DNA from: JAPUDS01 sp964536265
Lineage (GTDB): Bacteria; Patescibacteriota; Saccharimonadia; Saccharimonadales; Saccharimonadaceae
DNA: 64,000 nucleotides
Direction: 5' to 3'
Assembly: GCA_964536265.1 (NCBI GenBank)
Contig: CAZHVV010000005.1
Coordinates: 1 to 64,000 of the forward strand
Both the position numbers and the translations under genes were made by a program. Shown piece by piece: positions 43,502 to 52,820 of the stretch (its first letter is position 1; each line of letters starts with the position of its first letter). The notes beneath the pieces were generated by a model that saw nothing but the letters and a program-made list of their open reading frames with translations, made no database searches and was not told where the DNA came from.

Positions 43502-44344
43502 CTATAAACCAAGTTTCTCTAGTAATTGCTTGTACTGTTTTGAGTCTTTCACCTGGTACCACTGACCTTTGGTTAGACCGACAGACCAAAGCTTACCCTC
43601 TTTACATAAACGCGGGAAAAGCGCTTGTTCAAAGTCTGACTTTTCGTTTAACTGGAACATTTCAATGAATAACTCTAGAGCATCTGGTGAAAACACGGTA
43701 AACCCTACATGCGCAGGCACAGGTATGAGTGGGAAATCAGCAGTATCGACCACTTGATTATCTTTTACCATCATTCCGTTTGCAGAGTACGCCAACCTAG
43801 GTGCTAACATGGCAGTCGCAAGCATACCCTTGTTTTGCCCCTCAAGATGACCAGATACCATAAATCGAGGGAATGACCCTGGAAAGTCCATGATAATATC
43901 AGACGGATTAGCGACAATTAGGTTGCAACCTTTCGGGATTGCACCAACCTCTATGGCGTGACGAATCGCCCCACCACGACCAACTGGCATCTCAGGATCA
44001 TAGCTGTAGGCAATCTCAACTCCTAGCTCAGACCCGTCACCCAACCTATCTTCCGTACTCTTTGCGTTATGAAACACGAGCGCAGCAAATTTCTTTATAC
44101 CTGCATCGCGGAACATCCGGATTGTCATCTCAATCATTGTGTCACCGTTTGGTAGTTCAAAAACACTTTTTTGAACTGGTTGGCCAGCCAAAACATCTTT
44201 GAAACGACTACTTTCGCCACCTGCCATGAGTGCCACCACCGCATTGTCAGCATATGTTTTCCATTCTTCGTCGGTCATATCAGCTGGATCACGAAAACTT
44301 GCGATGTTTAGGGCGAATGCATCTAATTCAGACTGTAGGCTCAT
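43502..44344 (-). CDS. sugar nucleotidyltransferase-like protein
   Basis: A 280-residue GT-A-fold nucleotidyltransferase. The strand VVALMAGGESSRF is the (variant) G-G-x-G-T-R-L nucleotide loop. YDPEMPVGRGGAIRHAIE and LIVANPSDIIMDFPG match the sugar-phosphate and metal-binding regions of the NTP_transferase family (glucose-1-phosphate uridylyl/thymidylyl/adenylyl group). No hexapeptide acyltransferase domain follows, so it is not GlmU. The start at the complement of 44342-44344 has AAGGAGA 6 nt upstream; the longer frame reaches into the divergent promoter. Substrate not assignable. Confidence 0.75.
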   Translation of the reverse strand: MSLQSELDAFALNIASFRDPADMTDEEWKTYADNAVVALMAGGESSRFKDVLAGQPVQKSVFELPNGDTMIEMTIRMFRDAGIKKFAALVFHNAKSTEDRLGDGSELGVEIAYSYDPEMPVGRGGAIRHAIEVGAIPKGCNLIVANPSDIIMDFPGSFPRFMVSGHLEGQNKGMLATAMLAPRLAYSANGMMVKDNQVVDTADFPLIPVPAHVGFTVFSPDALELFIEMFQLNEKSDFEQALFPRLCKEGKLWSVGLTKGQWYQVKDSKQYKQLLEKLGL

Positions 44345-44442
44345 GTTCTCTCCTTTTTTCAAGATGAAACTATTATACCTCAGTAGTTGATCATCAATCC
44401 ATCCTCGATTATACATAAGCACTTGCTTTTATATTTGTTTTG

Positions 44443-44451
44443 TGCTACAAT
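44443..44451 (+). promoter_or_regulatory. extended -10 promoter (leaderless)
   Basis: TTGCTT, 17 bp, then TGC-TACAAT (-10 at 44446-44451), 7 nt before the ATG at 44459. Confidence 0.6.
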
Positions 44452-44458
44452 AATATTT

Positions 44459-45217
44459 ATGAATACAGACGTCTCACCAACTCCCTCTGTACAAACTCCT
44501 GAACATACTGGGGACCGAGTGGTCAGTACAAAAACAAAATTTGACCTTGCACGACAGGCGATTACTGAACTCCGACTCGACAAGGAGCATCCGTTTGTAC
44601 CAACCCCTGACATTGATATAGTTTGGGTACTCTCAGCTCCTGGAACCGTCAAAGAAATTTCACAAGATGGTTCCTACGCTGGCGAGTCTTCCGATTTAAA
44701 GAATGTGGAACATGGGCTCGACTTAGTTCGAGAAATAACTGCTCTTCGACTTGATAAGGCCGTTGATGATGTTACGAAAGAGGATGTTGGGTTACATGGA
44801 CCGATATTTTACTACAATGGTGAAGATGGTAGTACAGAAAACACGAAATACCCTCAAAATAAGCATCTTGCCGAGCTAGCAGCCACTCCAGAATTTCCAA
44901 TTCCTGAATCAAGCGTTTATATTGATCATATTGAAATTGCACATACTCCTGCACAAGTTGAGAGTATTGCTCGTTATCTTAAGGAACACCCAGACATTAC
45001 AAAGGTTGCAGTTGTTTCTATTGGCGCTCATTCAGCTCGAGTCGGACGATATTTAGAGCATTACAAAAACATACTGCCCGAGTCTGTCCAGTTCTTAAAC
45101 GCACCGGCGACCCAAACCCATAACCCTGTAGGCACTACTTTACGTGAAGTACGCAAAATCCCACACTATTTAGAAATGGGACATCTCTCTGAGAAATCAT
45201 ATTTTCATAATGATTAA
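44459..45217 (+). CDS. DUF218/YdcF-like protein
   Basis: A 252-residue soluble protein. The strand DIDIVWVLSAPG, the IFYYNGEDG segment, the H-x-A-E-L-A helix, the HTPAQVESIARYLKE helix and VAVVSIGAHSARVGRYL follow the DUF218 pattern, in which a strand plus Ser/His/Arg motif shapes the active-site-like pocket. Members without a membrane helix (YdcF-like) have no settled function; membrane-bound relatives affect envelope synthesis. The ATG at 44459 is chosen for its leaderless promoter. The frame upstream adds a hydrophobic stretch that overlaps the promoter. Confidence 0.55.
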   Translation: MNTDVSPTPSVQTPEHTGDRVVSTKTKFDLARQAITELRLDKEHPFVPTPDIDIVWVLSAPGTVKEISQDGSYAGESSDLKNVEHGLDLVREITALRLDKAVDDVTKEDVGLHGPIFYYNGEDGSTENTKYPQNKHLAELAATPEFPIPESSVYIDHIEIAHTPAQVESIARYLKEHPDITKVAVVSIGAHSARVGRYLEHYKNILPESVQFLNAPATQTHNPVGTTLREVRKIPHYLEMGHLSEKSYFHND

Positions 45218-45318
45218 GTAAATCTCACTAGTTCCTTAAATACCCTACTGTAGTGAATTAACACAATGTTATTGTTTTTCTGAACTATTTATGCTTAAAT
45301 ATATAGGTAATCGCAGTC

Positions 45319-45909
45319 ATGCGAAAAGGGTCTCCCGTGAAAATAAAATCAAAAAACAAACTATCGAAACCATCGAGAATTATCCTCATCGCCAGCGCCG
45401 TTATACTTGTAGTAGCAGGGGGTGTCTTGAGTTATTTATATTTTGCACAAAAAGGTCCTTTTACCCCAGAGGCCTCAAACATAAACTACGGCCCTGCAAC
45501 CAGTGAAGAGATTAACGCTGGAAACGATATAAAAGAACAGAATTCGCAGTCAGATACCTCAAGCCCAGGTACAGGAAGTGATACTACACCAACTCCTCCG
45601 CAAGGCGACCCTAGCAAATCTACGGTGGGCGTTGAAATCACAGCTGCAAACCAAAATGGCAGCACAATCAATATCCGCACTCTCATTCAATCATTATCAT
45701 CGAATGGAACCTGTACACTCAGTATGAATGGACCGGCAGGAAAGACTTACACAGCATCCTCAAAAACACAGTTAGGACCAAGTACCAGCACTTGTATGGG
45801 CTTTGATGTTCCTGTCGCCTCACTCTCTCCCGGAGACTGGACTGTGACAATCAATTATGAGGACAGCGCCACTACGGGCTCTGCCACTAGGGATGTAACG
45901 GTACTATAG
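45319..45909 (+). CDS. single-pass membrane protein, extracellular Ser/Thr-rich
   Basis: A 196-residue protein. A basic N-terminus (1-19) and one membrane helix (about 20-43) are followed by a Ser/Thr/Pro/Gly-rich linker (about 60-100) and a small beta domain (about 102-196) with two cysteines (GTCTLSM and STCMGF). The stop directly abuts the ATG of the hydrolase-like gene, so they form an operon. Possible promoter TTGTTT, 17 bp, TTAAAT about 20 nt upstream. Function unknown; perhaps an accessory of the neighbour. Confidence 0.65.
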   Translation: MRKGSPVKIKSKNKLSKPSRIILIASAVILVVAGGVLSYLYFAQKGPFTPEASNINYGPATSEEINAGNDIKEQNSQSDTSSPGTGSDTTPTPPQGDPSKSTVGVEITAANQNGSTINIRTLIQSLSSNGTCTLSMNGPAGKTYTASSKTQLGPSTSTCMGFDVPVASLSPGDWTVTINYEDSATTGSATRDVTVL

Positions 45910-47442
45910 ATGCGTAAATTACTCACACTTTCATTGCTCGCTGCAATGTTTTTTGCGCTTATCCCTCAGACCTCTAGTGCGGCGGTCGTTGGGTTTCAGG
46001 CGGGTCGCATCATCGACAACATGGTATTCACGAACAATCTTTCGATGAATCCTGACCAGATACAGACGTTTTTAAACTCCAAAATGCCCACCTGTGATAC
46101 TTGGGGCACACAAAAGTTTAATTCTACCCAAACACGTGCGCAGTATGCTGCTACTATCGGTAAATATCCGCCCTTCACCTGCTTAAAGGATTATTCCGAA
46201 AATGGGTTAACCGCTTCTCAGATTATCTACAATGTCGCTCAGCAATACCGTATCAACCCGCAAGTTCTTATTGTATTACTACAGAAGGAGCAGAGCCTAG
46301 TAACCGACAGTTGGCCATATGCAAGCCAATACCAAAAGGCAACCGGCTATGGTTGTCCCGATACCGCTCCATGTAACACCTTGTATTATGGCTTTACAAA
46401 TCAGCTGACAAGAGCATCCAATATGTTCCGTAAAATACTAGATAACGCATCAGATTGGTATACTCCGTATATCCTAGGAAATAATTATATTCGTTATAAC
46501 CCAGATGTCGCCTGTGGTGGTAGTACGGTCAATGTCCAAAACCGTGCAACTCAAGCACTCTACAATTACACCCCATATCAACCTAACCAGGGTGCCCTTG
46601 ATGCAGGTTGGGGTACTGCACCATGCGGCACGTACGGGAACCGTAACTTTTATTCGTATTTTACCAGCTGGTTTGGACCCACGCAACGTAACCTGGTCCA
46701 TGTTCAAGGTGATGGTGTTTATCAGGTTGAAAATGGCATCAAACGTGCTTTTCCAGATGAGATAACATTCCTAAGCTATGGGTACGAATGGTCTGACGTA
46801 CTGTCAATTGGCAGCGCCGAGTTTAACCTCATACCCAGTGGAGCAGCAATGCCCTATAACGTCCACTATCGAGATGGACAGCTTGTAACAATGGATGGAA
46901 ATAGCATTTACCTCATTGTTGACGGGCAAAAAAGAAATATCCCGAGTGAATCAGTATTCCTAAGTTATTCATGGAAGTGGTCATATGTCAGAACAATCAG
47001 CTCTCAGGAGTTCAGCTACATACCTGATGGCACGGCAATACCGTATAACGTCAGCTTTCGAAATGGGCAGCTCGTACGAGCTACAGGTTCTACTGGAGTC
47101 CATTTAATTCAAGACGGTACTAAGCGTGGGTTCCCTAGCGCTGAATCATTCTTGAGCTATAGCTACCAATGGACATCAGTTACCAATATACCAAGCGTAG
47201 AATTGGGCTTAATCCCACCTGGCCTGGACATGCCCTATAACGTCCACTATCGAGATGGACAGCTTGTAACAATGGATGGAAATAGCATTTACCTCATTGT
47301 TGACGGGCAAAAAAGAAATATCCCGAGTGAATCAGTATTCCTAAGTTATTCATGGAAGTGGTCATATGTCAGAACAATCAGCTCTCAGGAGTTCAGCTAC
47401 ATACCTGATGGCACGGCAATACCGTATAATACTACCCGCTAA
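45910..47442 (+). CDS. secreted lytic-transglycosylase-like protein with C-terminal repeats
   Basis: A 510-residue protein. Signal peptide 1-24 (ends SSAA). The N-terminal domain (about 30-260) has the lysozyme-like helix IIYNVAQQYRINPQVLIVLLQKEQSLV, where Glu in LQKEQ is a plausible catalytic acid, and later Cys-rich and Tyr/Asn-rich segments. Residues about 265-505 hold repeats of about 60 residues of the type IYLIVDGQKRNIPSESVFLSY...IPDG-x-x-IPYN, which may bind the wall or other glycans. Two of the repeats are encoded by identical 200-bp DNA. It probably remodels peptidoglycan of the cell itself or of a host bacterium (inference). Confidence 0.7.
   Translation: MRKLLTLSLLAAMFFALIPQTSSAAVVGFQAGRIIDNMVFTNNLSMNPDQIQTFLNSKMPTCDTWGTQKFNSTQTRAQYAATIGKYPPFTCLKDYSENGLTASQIIYNVAQQYRINPQVLIVLLQKEQSLVTDSWPYASQYQKATGYGCPDTAPCNTLYYGFTNQLTRASNMFRKILDNASDWYTPYILGNNYIRYNPDVACGGSTVNVQNRATQALYNYTPYQPNQGALDAGWGTAPCGTYGNRNFYSYFTSWFGPTQRNLVHVQGDGVYQVENGIKRAFPDEITFLSYGYEWSDVLSIGSAEFNLIPSGAAMPYNVHYRDGQLVTMDGNSIYLIVDGQKRNIPSESVFLSYSWKWSYVRTISSQEFSYIPDGTAIPYNVSFRNGQLVRATGSTGVHLIQDGTKRGFPSAESFLSYSYQWTSVTNIPSVELGLIPPGLDMPYNVHYRDGQLVTMDGNSIYLIVDGQKRNIPSESVFLSYSWKWSYVRTISSQEFSYIPDGTAIPYNTTR
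46849..47048 (+). repeat. 200-bp perfect direct repeat, copy 1
   Basis: Identical over 200 bp to 47230-47429, offset 381 bp (127 codons, in frame). A diverged repeat unit lies between the copies. Confidence 0.95.
47230..47429 (+). repeat. 200-bp perfect direct repeat, copy 2
   Basis: Second identical copy of 46849-47048, ending 13 bp before the end of the gene. Recombination between copies would remove or add exactly 127 codons without a frameshift. Confidence 0.95.
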
Positions 47443-49741
47443 CTTTAGATTTCAATTTCCTATAGGACTTCTTGGCTAGCACTTTTAGGGTGTACACATA
47501 ACCGTGTAACTTTAGGCTATTATCTAGTCGGTCGATCGCAACGCTCAGTCGATTAGTATGTTGTGGCACCACTGGTTGTTGATACGAAGTAAGTTTTTCG
47601 GAAACATCCAAATACCTACTAACCGTGATATCAATCACGCGTTTGTACTCTACTATTAGCTCCTTATCTTGATCTGAGATTATCCTGTCTGGTATAAGGG
47701 ACCTGTCAACAGACTCATCATGAATGAGGTTATTTAATAACATTTTCCATCTCTGAATAAACAGCTCTTCTCGATACATATTGGCGGTGTCTATCGCGTT
47801 TCTAGAAAACGCAGCATAATCAGATTTACTATCAACCAGTTTTACAATTTTTTTAGCGAGCCCTACATAATCATTCTGCTTGGCAACAACTCCGTTCTCG
47901 CTATCCCTCACAATCTCATCAAGCCCCAGGTAGTCAAAACATGCGCATGGAACCCCTCTTGCCATTGCCTCAACAAGAACTAACGCAAAGCCTTCGAGAT
48001 CTGATGTTAGCAACAGGATGTCCGCATTATCGTAAAATTTCTTGACGTTTTTCTGGTCACCATGTATAACAACTTTGTTTTCTGCTATACCCAGCATCTT
48101 GATATAGTCACCAAGCCGAATATAATTTTCGTGAATAAGGGGGATATCTAAGTTACAATATCCAACGATATCTAGTGAATAATCTGGATCAATCTTTGTG
48201 ACCTCACTGAATACTTTGATTATCCTATCTATCCTCTTTAGCTCATCTTCCCCAAACCTTCCAACTGCTAGAATTCTCTTATTGTGCGGAGTTCTAGACT
48301 TAACAAGATCCTTTTCTATACGTACAGGATTTGGAATTAGTACTCCATTACTGTTATCTAAATTATAAGAATTACAAGCAATCTGACTTATCCATACTAC
48401 TACATTAGCAGCACTGAAAGAGATAGGCTGTTTCAATGCAACAGGCAAGAGTCTCTCCATCATATAAGGCAACATAAAATGAGTGTGATTGTAGGCTATC
48501 GACTTCGTGTGTGTTCCTTGCAAATTTGGGTAAATATCCAGGAATTCTTTATCAAAGTTTGGGTTACCAACAAAAATATCTATACCCAAAAGTGCTGTTA
48601 CGTTCATAATTTCACGTATTAGGCTGTGATTATTGAGCTTAATAACTTGCACACTTTTCGGTATCGGCAACCCTTCATTGGCCTCTAGGTTGTCGTCATT
48701 AATGGCAAGAAATATTTCATAGTCCGACTCTAGTGCTTGAAATAGATACGATGTGACCCTCTCGACACCACCCATTCTCCACACATTACTGTAGAATAAT
48801 ATTCTCTTTTTCTTACCCCAACTCGTCATAGGAGTAGTACTGAACCTACCTATCTCTGCTGAGAGGATATCTTTAAATCTCTCTCCATTATTCTTACGAT
48901 AATATTCTAATATATTCCGTAAAATCATAGACGAGGTTCTCGTAAAACCAGCGTTCTTATATATATCGTACTCTTGCCAAACTTTATCTTCGCCTCCATC
49001 ACTCATAAAATCATGGAATCGATCTGTACTTATGGCGTGTAGAAAATCATAGTGAAGCTTATCGCCAGCTTCCATCATGAGATTTTGTTTTGTTACACTA
49101 TCCTGCCCATTGTGTCGACGAGATATAACTAAACTTTTCTCAAGTAGCACAAAATCATATTGTTCATTCAGCCTAAACCACAAATCGTAGTCCTGAGTAA
49201 CTGGTAGTTCGGGGTTAAAATTGCCTACCTTTTTGAATGCAGCTTTAGGAATTAGCAAAGAACAGCCATTTACCCCTATGTCACCCCCGATTGCTAAGAA
49301 AATATCAAAGTAACTAAACAGTTTGTTATCTATCTTATCCTTCTTTGTCACGCCGCTATCAAAAAGCACCTTTGCTTCACATGCAACGATAGTCCTCTTT
49401 GGGTCATGTTTTGATAGAAACTTTATCTGCTCTTCAATTTTTTTCTTCTCATACATATCATCATGACTCAGCCATGAGAAGTATTCACCGGTCATTTTTT
49501 CTATGCCAAAGTTTAGGGCAGTAGCTACACCGCCATTTGTTTTTTTATAGTACTTAATCTTCTCCCCATATGAACGAGCGATGTTCTCGGTAGCCCCACC
49601 ATCATTCGAACCATCGTCGACCACTATAACTTCGGTATTTTTGTATGTTTGAGCTAGCGCACTATCAATAGCCTCTTTTAAGAAATTTGATCCATTATAA
49701 ACCGGGATGATGATAGATACTTTTTTTGATCCGGCTGTCAT
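47432..49741 (-). CDS. bifunctional glycosyltransferase, GT2-GT4 fusion
   Basis: A 769-residue protein. The N-terminal GT2 domain (about 6-230) has IIIPVYNGSNF, VIVVDDGSND and WLSHDDMY (the DxD-equivalent), so it should be active. The GT4 domain (about 320-660) has FYSNVWRMGGVERV, ILAVGRFGEDELKRID and SDLEGFALVLVEAMARG (E-x7-E). A C-terminal extension ends in a basic amphipathic stretch (LKVLAKKSYRKLKSKV) like that of the next protein, probably binding the membrane. The two domains would add consecutive sugars. Its 3' end overlaps the convergent hydrolase-like gene by 11 bp. Confidence 0.9.
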   Translation of the reverse strand: MTAGSKKVSIIIPVYNGSNFLKEAIDSALAQTYKNTEVIVVDDGSNDGGATENIARSYGEKIKYYKKTNGGVATALNFGIEKMTGEYFSWLSHDDMYEKKKIEEQIKFLSKHDPKRTIVACEAKVLFDSGVTKKDKIDNKLFSYFDIFLAIGGDIGVNGCSLLIPKAAFKKVGNFNPELPVTQDYDLWFRLNEQYDFVLLEKSLVISRRHNGQDSVTKQNLMMEAGDKLHYDFLHAISTDRFHDFMSDGGEDKVWQEYDIYKNAGFTRTSSMILRNILEYYRKNNGERFKDILSAEIGRFSTTPMTSWGKKKRILFYSNVWRMGGVERVTSYLFQALESDYEIFLAINDDNLEANEGLPIPKSVQVIKLNNHSLIREIMNVTALLGIDIFVGNPNFDKEFLDIYPNLQGTHTKSIAYNHTHFMLPYMMERLLPVALKQPISFSAANVVVWISQIACNSYNLDNSNGVLIPNPVRIEKDLVKSRTPHNKRILAVGRFGEDELKRIDRIIKVFSEVTKIDPDYSLDIVGYCNLDIPLIHENYIRLGDYIKMLGIAENKVVIHGDQKNVKKFYDNADILLLTSDLEGFALVLVEAMARGVPCACFDYLGLDEIVRDSENGVVAKQNDYVGLAKKIVKLVDSKSDYAAFSRNAIDTANMYREELFIQRWKMLLNNLIHDESVDRSLIPDRIISDQDKELIVEYKRVIDITVSRYLDVSEKLTSYQQPVVPQHTNRLSVAIDRLDNSLKLHGYVYTLKVLAKKSYRKLKSKVSG

Positions 49742-49760
49742 AGATAATTCTTCCTCAGTG

Positions 49761-52700
49761 TTATCTTAATTTCTTGTAAATCTTCTTAGCGACTCTAACA
49801 GATGTAACGTAAACACCGTCTCGTTTGACACTTTGAGCCGTCGTCCTCAGCAATCTACGTGCTTTAGCTGCAGCATTCTTGTCAATAATAACTATCTTGC
49901 TAATTGGCTCAATCTGATAATGCTTCTTCATTCGTTGCAGTATTTCGCTATCGGATTTTGAGATTGAGAAATCTGCAATAATCTTGCCGTATAAAGTGTC
50001 AATCGCTTTCGTATAGTCCTCTTTATCATGATGCTTTTTAGCATACTCCGAACACAATGCAGCTCGCGTCTCTCTTTCCTTCTTCTTGTCTATATAATAC
50101 TTGACTGCTTCGTAGTATTTATGCTTGTCCCTCTCCGTTGAGACACCGTGATTTGGTGCATCCACGGCGTCTGTCAGTGACGTCCCATCAATCACAATCG
50201 GTAGTGTTCCGCAGGCCATCGCCTCAACCGCCATCATGCCAAAGTATTCACGACGTGAGGGCATTAGGAATAGGTCAGCTAAAGAGTATAGGTCAGCTAG
50301 TAACTTATCGTCTTTAATCCATCCGTATGTCGTAACCTTAACAATCTTTGCCAAATCATCAAGATCCCCTGCACTACCTACTACGATTAGGTGAATATTA
50401 TCATATACATTAGCCAAACGCTCTACTGTGTACTTTATGTAGTCAGTTCCCTTGCGACTACCTCCGCTTCCACGCGCCATTAAAACAATGTCTGAGCTTT
50501 TGACTTTGTATTTTTTCCTTGTCTTTTCCTTGTCTTTTTTCGTAAAGATATCCAGATCAATACCAAATGGTATGTAGTAAATATTCTTGCCCTTAAACAT
50601 GGCTGATTTTTCTAACATAGTTTTTGTGTATTCCGAGTTGGCTATGTAAGTAATGTCTGATTTCTCAAGGGCATTTTTCTTTATATCATAGCTAACCGCC
50701 ATATCATCTATTTCACCGGAGAAGAAATATCCCTCATCATCTCCCTCAATAGGGTCTCCTCCTACAATCCAACTATCGTGAATAGTCCAAACTATGGGCT
50801 TGATTCTAGATGCAAGAGGGAGAAATGAAAAATCAAGAAGACCATTATGCATAAGATGAAAGTGCACAATGTCCGCGTCAAGGAATGCTTTGTTGTACAG
50901 TACCTCGCACATTACATGGTTATTTATATAATCTAGTTTGTATCGCTGCCTCAGCAAAGTTGATGTATTCCTATAATACTCACGGTCCTTATCTTCACCC
51001 GCAATAATGTAGGTGTTCGGATCGTCTGATTCCTTATTCCAAACGAGATGGCTAGAATCAACGTTTAACTTGCGCAAATTAATGTGTAAATCATGGCCAT
51101 TAAACTTATTTCCAACCAGGTCATTGTCGCCAATTTGAAGATTTGAGTAGTGAGGCATAGGAAGACTTGCTTTTTGCTCGAAGTACTCGACTCTACTAGC
51201 TTTATTTGGCATGTCACTTGTACGCATCAAATTTGCAAGATAGCTATATATCCCCGCCCTTGTCACAGATTCCAGCTCTTTAACTTCTGGTGGTATTGCT
51301 TTGCCTGAAAAGAACTCATCAAGCCACCGAACTACCTCGTCGGCAGATTTGTACCTATCTGCAGATATCCCCCCTTGATGAGACCGCCAAGCGCCTAGAT
51401 ACTTTGGTATATACAAGAACTCGCCTTGGAGCGCCATATCCCATAGCATCTTTATGTCATTGATGTATTTGTAGCTGCTATCCTTTATCTTCTTCCTATT
51501 TTTAAAAGCAGTTTTTCTTATAAATGCGCCCGGTGTTGCTGCATAGCAGTTGAACTTTGGAAGGTCAGAAAGAAGATTAAATTCTTCGTTCAAGACACGT
51601 TCAATTATCTTGCCCTCAGCATTAATGATATAAAAGCCAGAGTAGCCTATAACGTGCTTTTTATTCTTATCCAGCCCTGCCACCATCTCCTTCAGCAAAT
51701 CTGGCATTGCGGTATCATCAGAATTTATTTGAGTAAAGTACTCACTATTACAAATTTCCCAGCCAATGTTAACTGTTTCTGCTTCACCCACATTCTCATG
51801 GTATAAGTAAAAATAATTTGGCTTATCTTTAATATGATTGGCAACTACTTTTCCCGAATCATCACGTGAGCCATCATCTAATATAATATAAACGAAGTCA
51901 GTATAAGTTTGAGCATCGATACTCTTCATGGTTTCTAGCACATAGTGTTTATTGTTATAAAGTGGTGTTATCACCGTTACTTTTGCTTTTCGCTGTCTAA
52001 TTGAGCTGATCCTATCTGATTCAATTTTACGAATCATTCGACTCAGATACTCCTTTGTTCGCTTTAAGTCCGAGGACTTAAAGTGTAGCCATGTTTGAAT
52101 AAGGAAGTTATATTCAGACCCCTCAATGTCTTCCATGCTCTCAACACTTATAGCTTTCAGAAGATGTAGTGTCAGAGCATCAAATTCACTTAGGCCTTCT
52201 TCATCCATATCATCTCTGACTGCACCGGATCTATTGGACATAATATTCTCTAGCGCATAGATATTGTGTTTTTCGGATATTGCGTAGCAAACAATCCCGT
52301 AGGAAAAGATTGCAGTGCTGGCTTTTTTTGATAATTCAGATGCACTTCTATAATCGCAAAAAACAAATGAGCTATTGATGTTACCACTCAGAAATAGACT
52401 CTCAATATCTTGTCTGTGCTTGTTAGATTGACCACCTTCTCCATCAAGTTGCGGATATACAGCAACTACAAGCGACGACTCGGCGGGGTCTTTTCGGTAA
52501 GCCCTTACTAGTCTTCCTGTAGCGGATGGCCGCAACACCTCACCACTACTAATCCAAGCGATATAATTACCAGTAGCATTGCTTACACCGTATGTGGCGT
52601 CTTCAGCTAAATTATCATTGAGGCTATGATAATACCGTATCTTCGATGACTTATATTTATGTATCAGTTTTTCAAGACCATGCTTATAATTACCGACGAT

Positions 52701-52820
52701 AATGACTTCGGTATTTCGGTATTTTTGCAGAAGTATGCTATCAACTGTCTTTTCTGTCTGACTCTTATTTTTTCCGGTAGCAAGTACGATATACGTTACC
52801 TTTGGTAATGATTTAATCAT
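49761..52820 (-). CDS. large glycosyltransferase, degenerate GT2-GT2-GT4 fusion
   Basis: A 1019-residue protein with three glycosyltransferase-like modules. The first (about 8-230) has the GT2 fold pattern, but the usual VDDGS segment reads IIVGN and the DxD region reads SSGE, so it is probably inactive. The second GT2 (about 285-500) is intact (ITPLYNNKHY, IILDDGSRDD, INSDDTAMPD). The C-terminal GT4 (about 610-930) has SRREYFGMMAVEAMACG with E-x7-E. It ends with the same basic tail type as its neighbour (VRVAKKIYKKLR). It overlaps the methyltransferase gene by 8 bp. Confidence 0.88.
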   Translation of the reverse strand: MIKSLPKVTYIVLATGKNKSQTEKTVDSILLQKYRNTEVIIVGNYKHGLEKLIHKYKSSKIRYYHSLNDNLAEDATYGVSNATGNYIAWISSGEVLRPSATGRLVRAYRKDPAESSLVVAVYPQLDGEGGQSNKHRQDIESLFLSGNINSSFVFCDYRSASELSKKASTAIFSYGIVCYAISEKHNIYALENIMSNRSGAVRDDMDEEGLSEFDALTLHLLKAISVESMEDIEGSEYNFLIQTWLHFKSSDLKRTKEYLSRMIRKIESDRISSIRQRKAKVTVITPLYNNKHYVLETMKSIDAQTYTDFVYIILDDGSRDDSGKVVANHIKDKPNYFYLYHENVGEAETVNIGWEICNSEYFTQINSDDTAMPDLLKEMVAGLDKNKKHVIGYSGFYIINAEGKIIERVLNEEFNLLSDLPKFNCYAATPGAFIRKTAFKNRKKIKDSSYKYINDIKMLWDMALQGEFLYIPKYLGAWRSHQGGISADRYKSADEVVRWLDEFFSGKAIPPEVKELESVTRAGIYSYLANLMRTSDMPNKASRVEYFEQKASLPMPHYSNLQIGDNDLVGNKFNGHDLHINLRKLNVDSSHLVWNKESDDPNTYIIAGEDKDREYYRNTSTLLRQRYKLDYINNHVMCEVLYNKAFLDADIVHFHLMHNGLLDFSFLPLASRIKPIVWTIHDSWIVGGDPIEGDDEGYFFSGEIDDMAVSYDIKKNALEKSDITYIANSEYTKTMLEKSAMFKGKNIYYIPFGIDLDIFTKKDKEKTRKKYKVKSSDIVLMARGSGGSRKGTDYIKYTVERLANVYDNIHLIVVGSAGDLDDLAKIVKVTTYGWIKDDKLLADLYSLADLFLMPSRREYFGMMAVEAMACGTLPIVIDGTSLTDAVDAPNHGVSTERDKHKYYEAVKYYIDKKKERETRAALCSEYAKKHHDKEDYTKAIDTLYGKIIADFSISKSDSEILQRMKKHYQIEPISKIVIIDKNAAAKARRLLRTTAQSVKRDGVYVTSVRVAKKIYKKLR

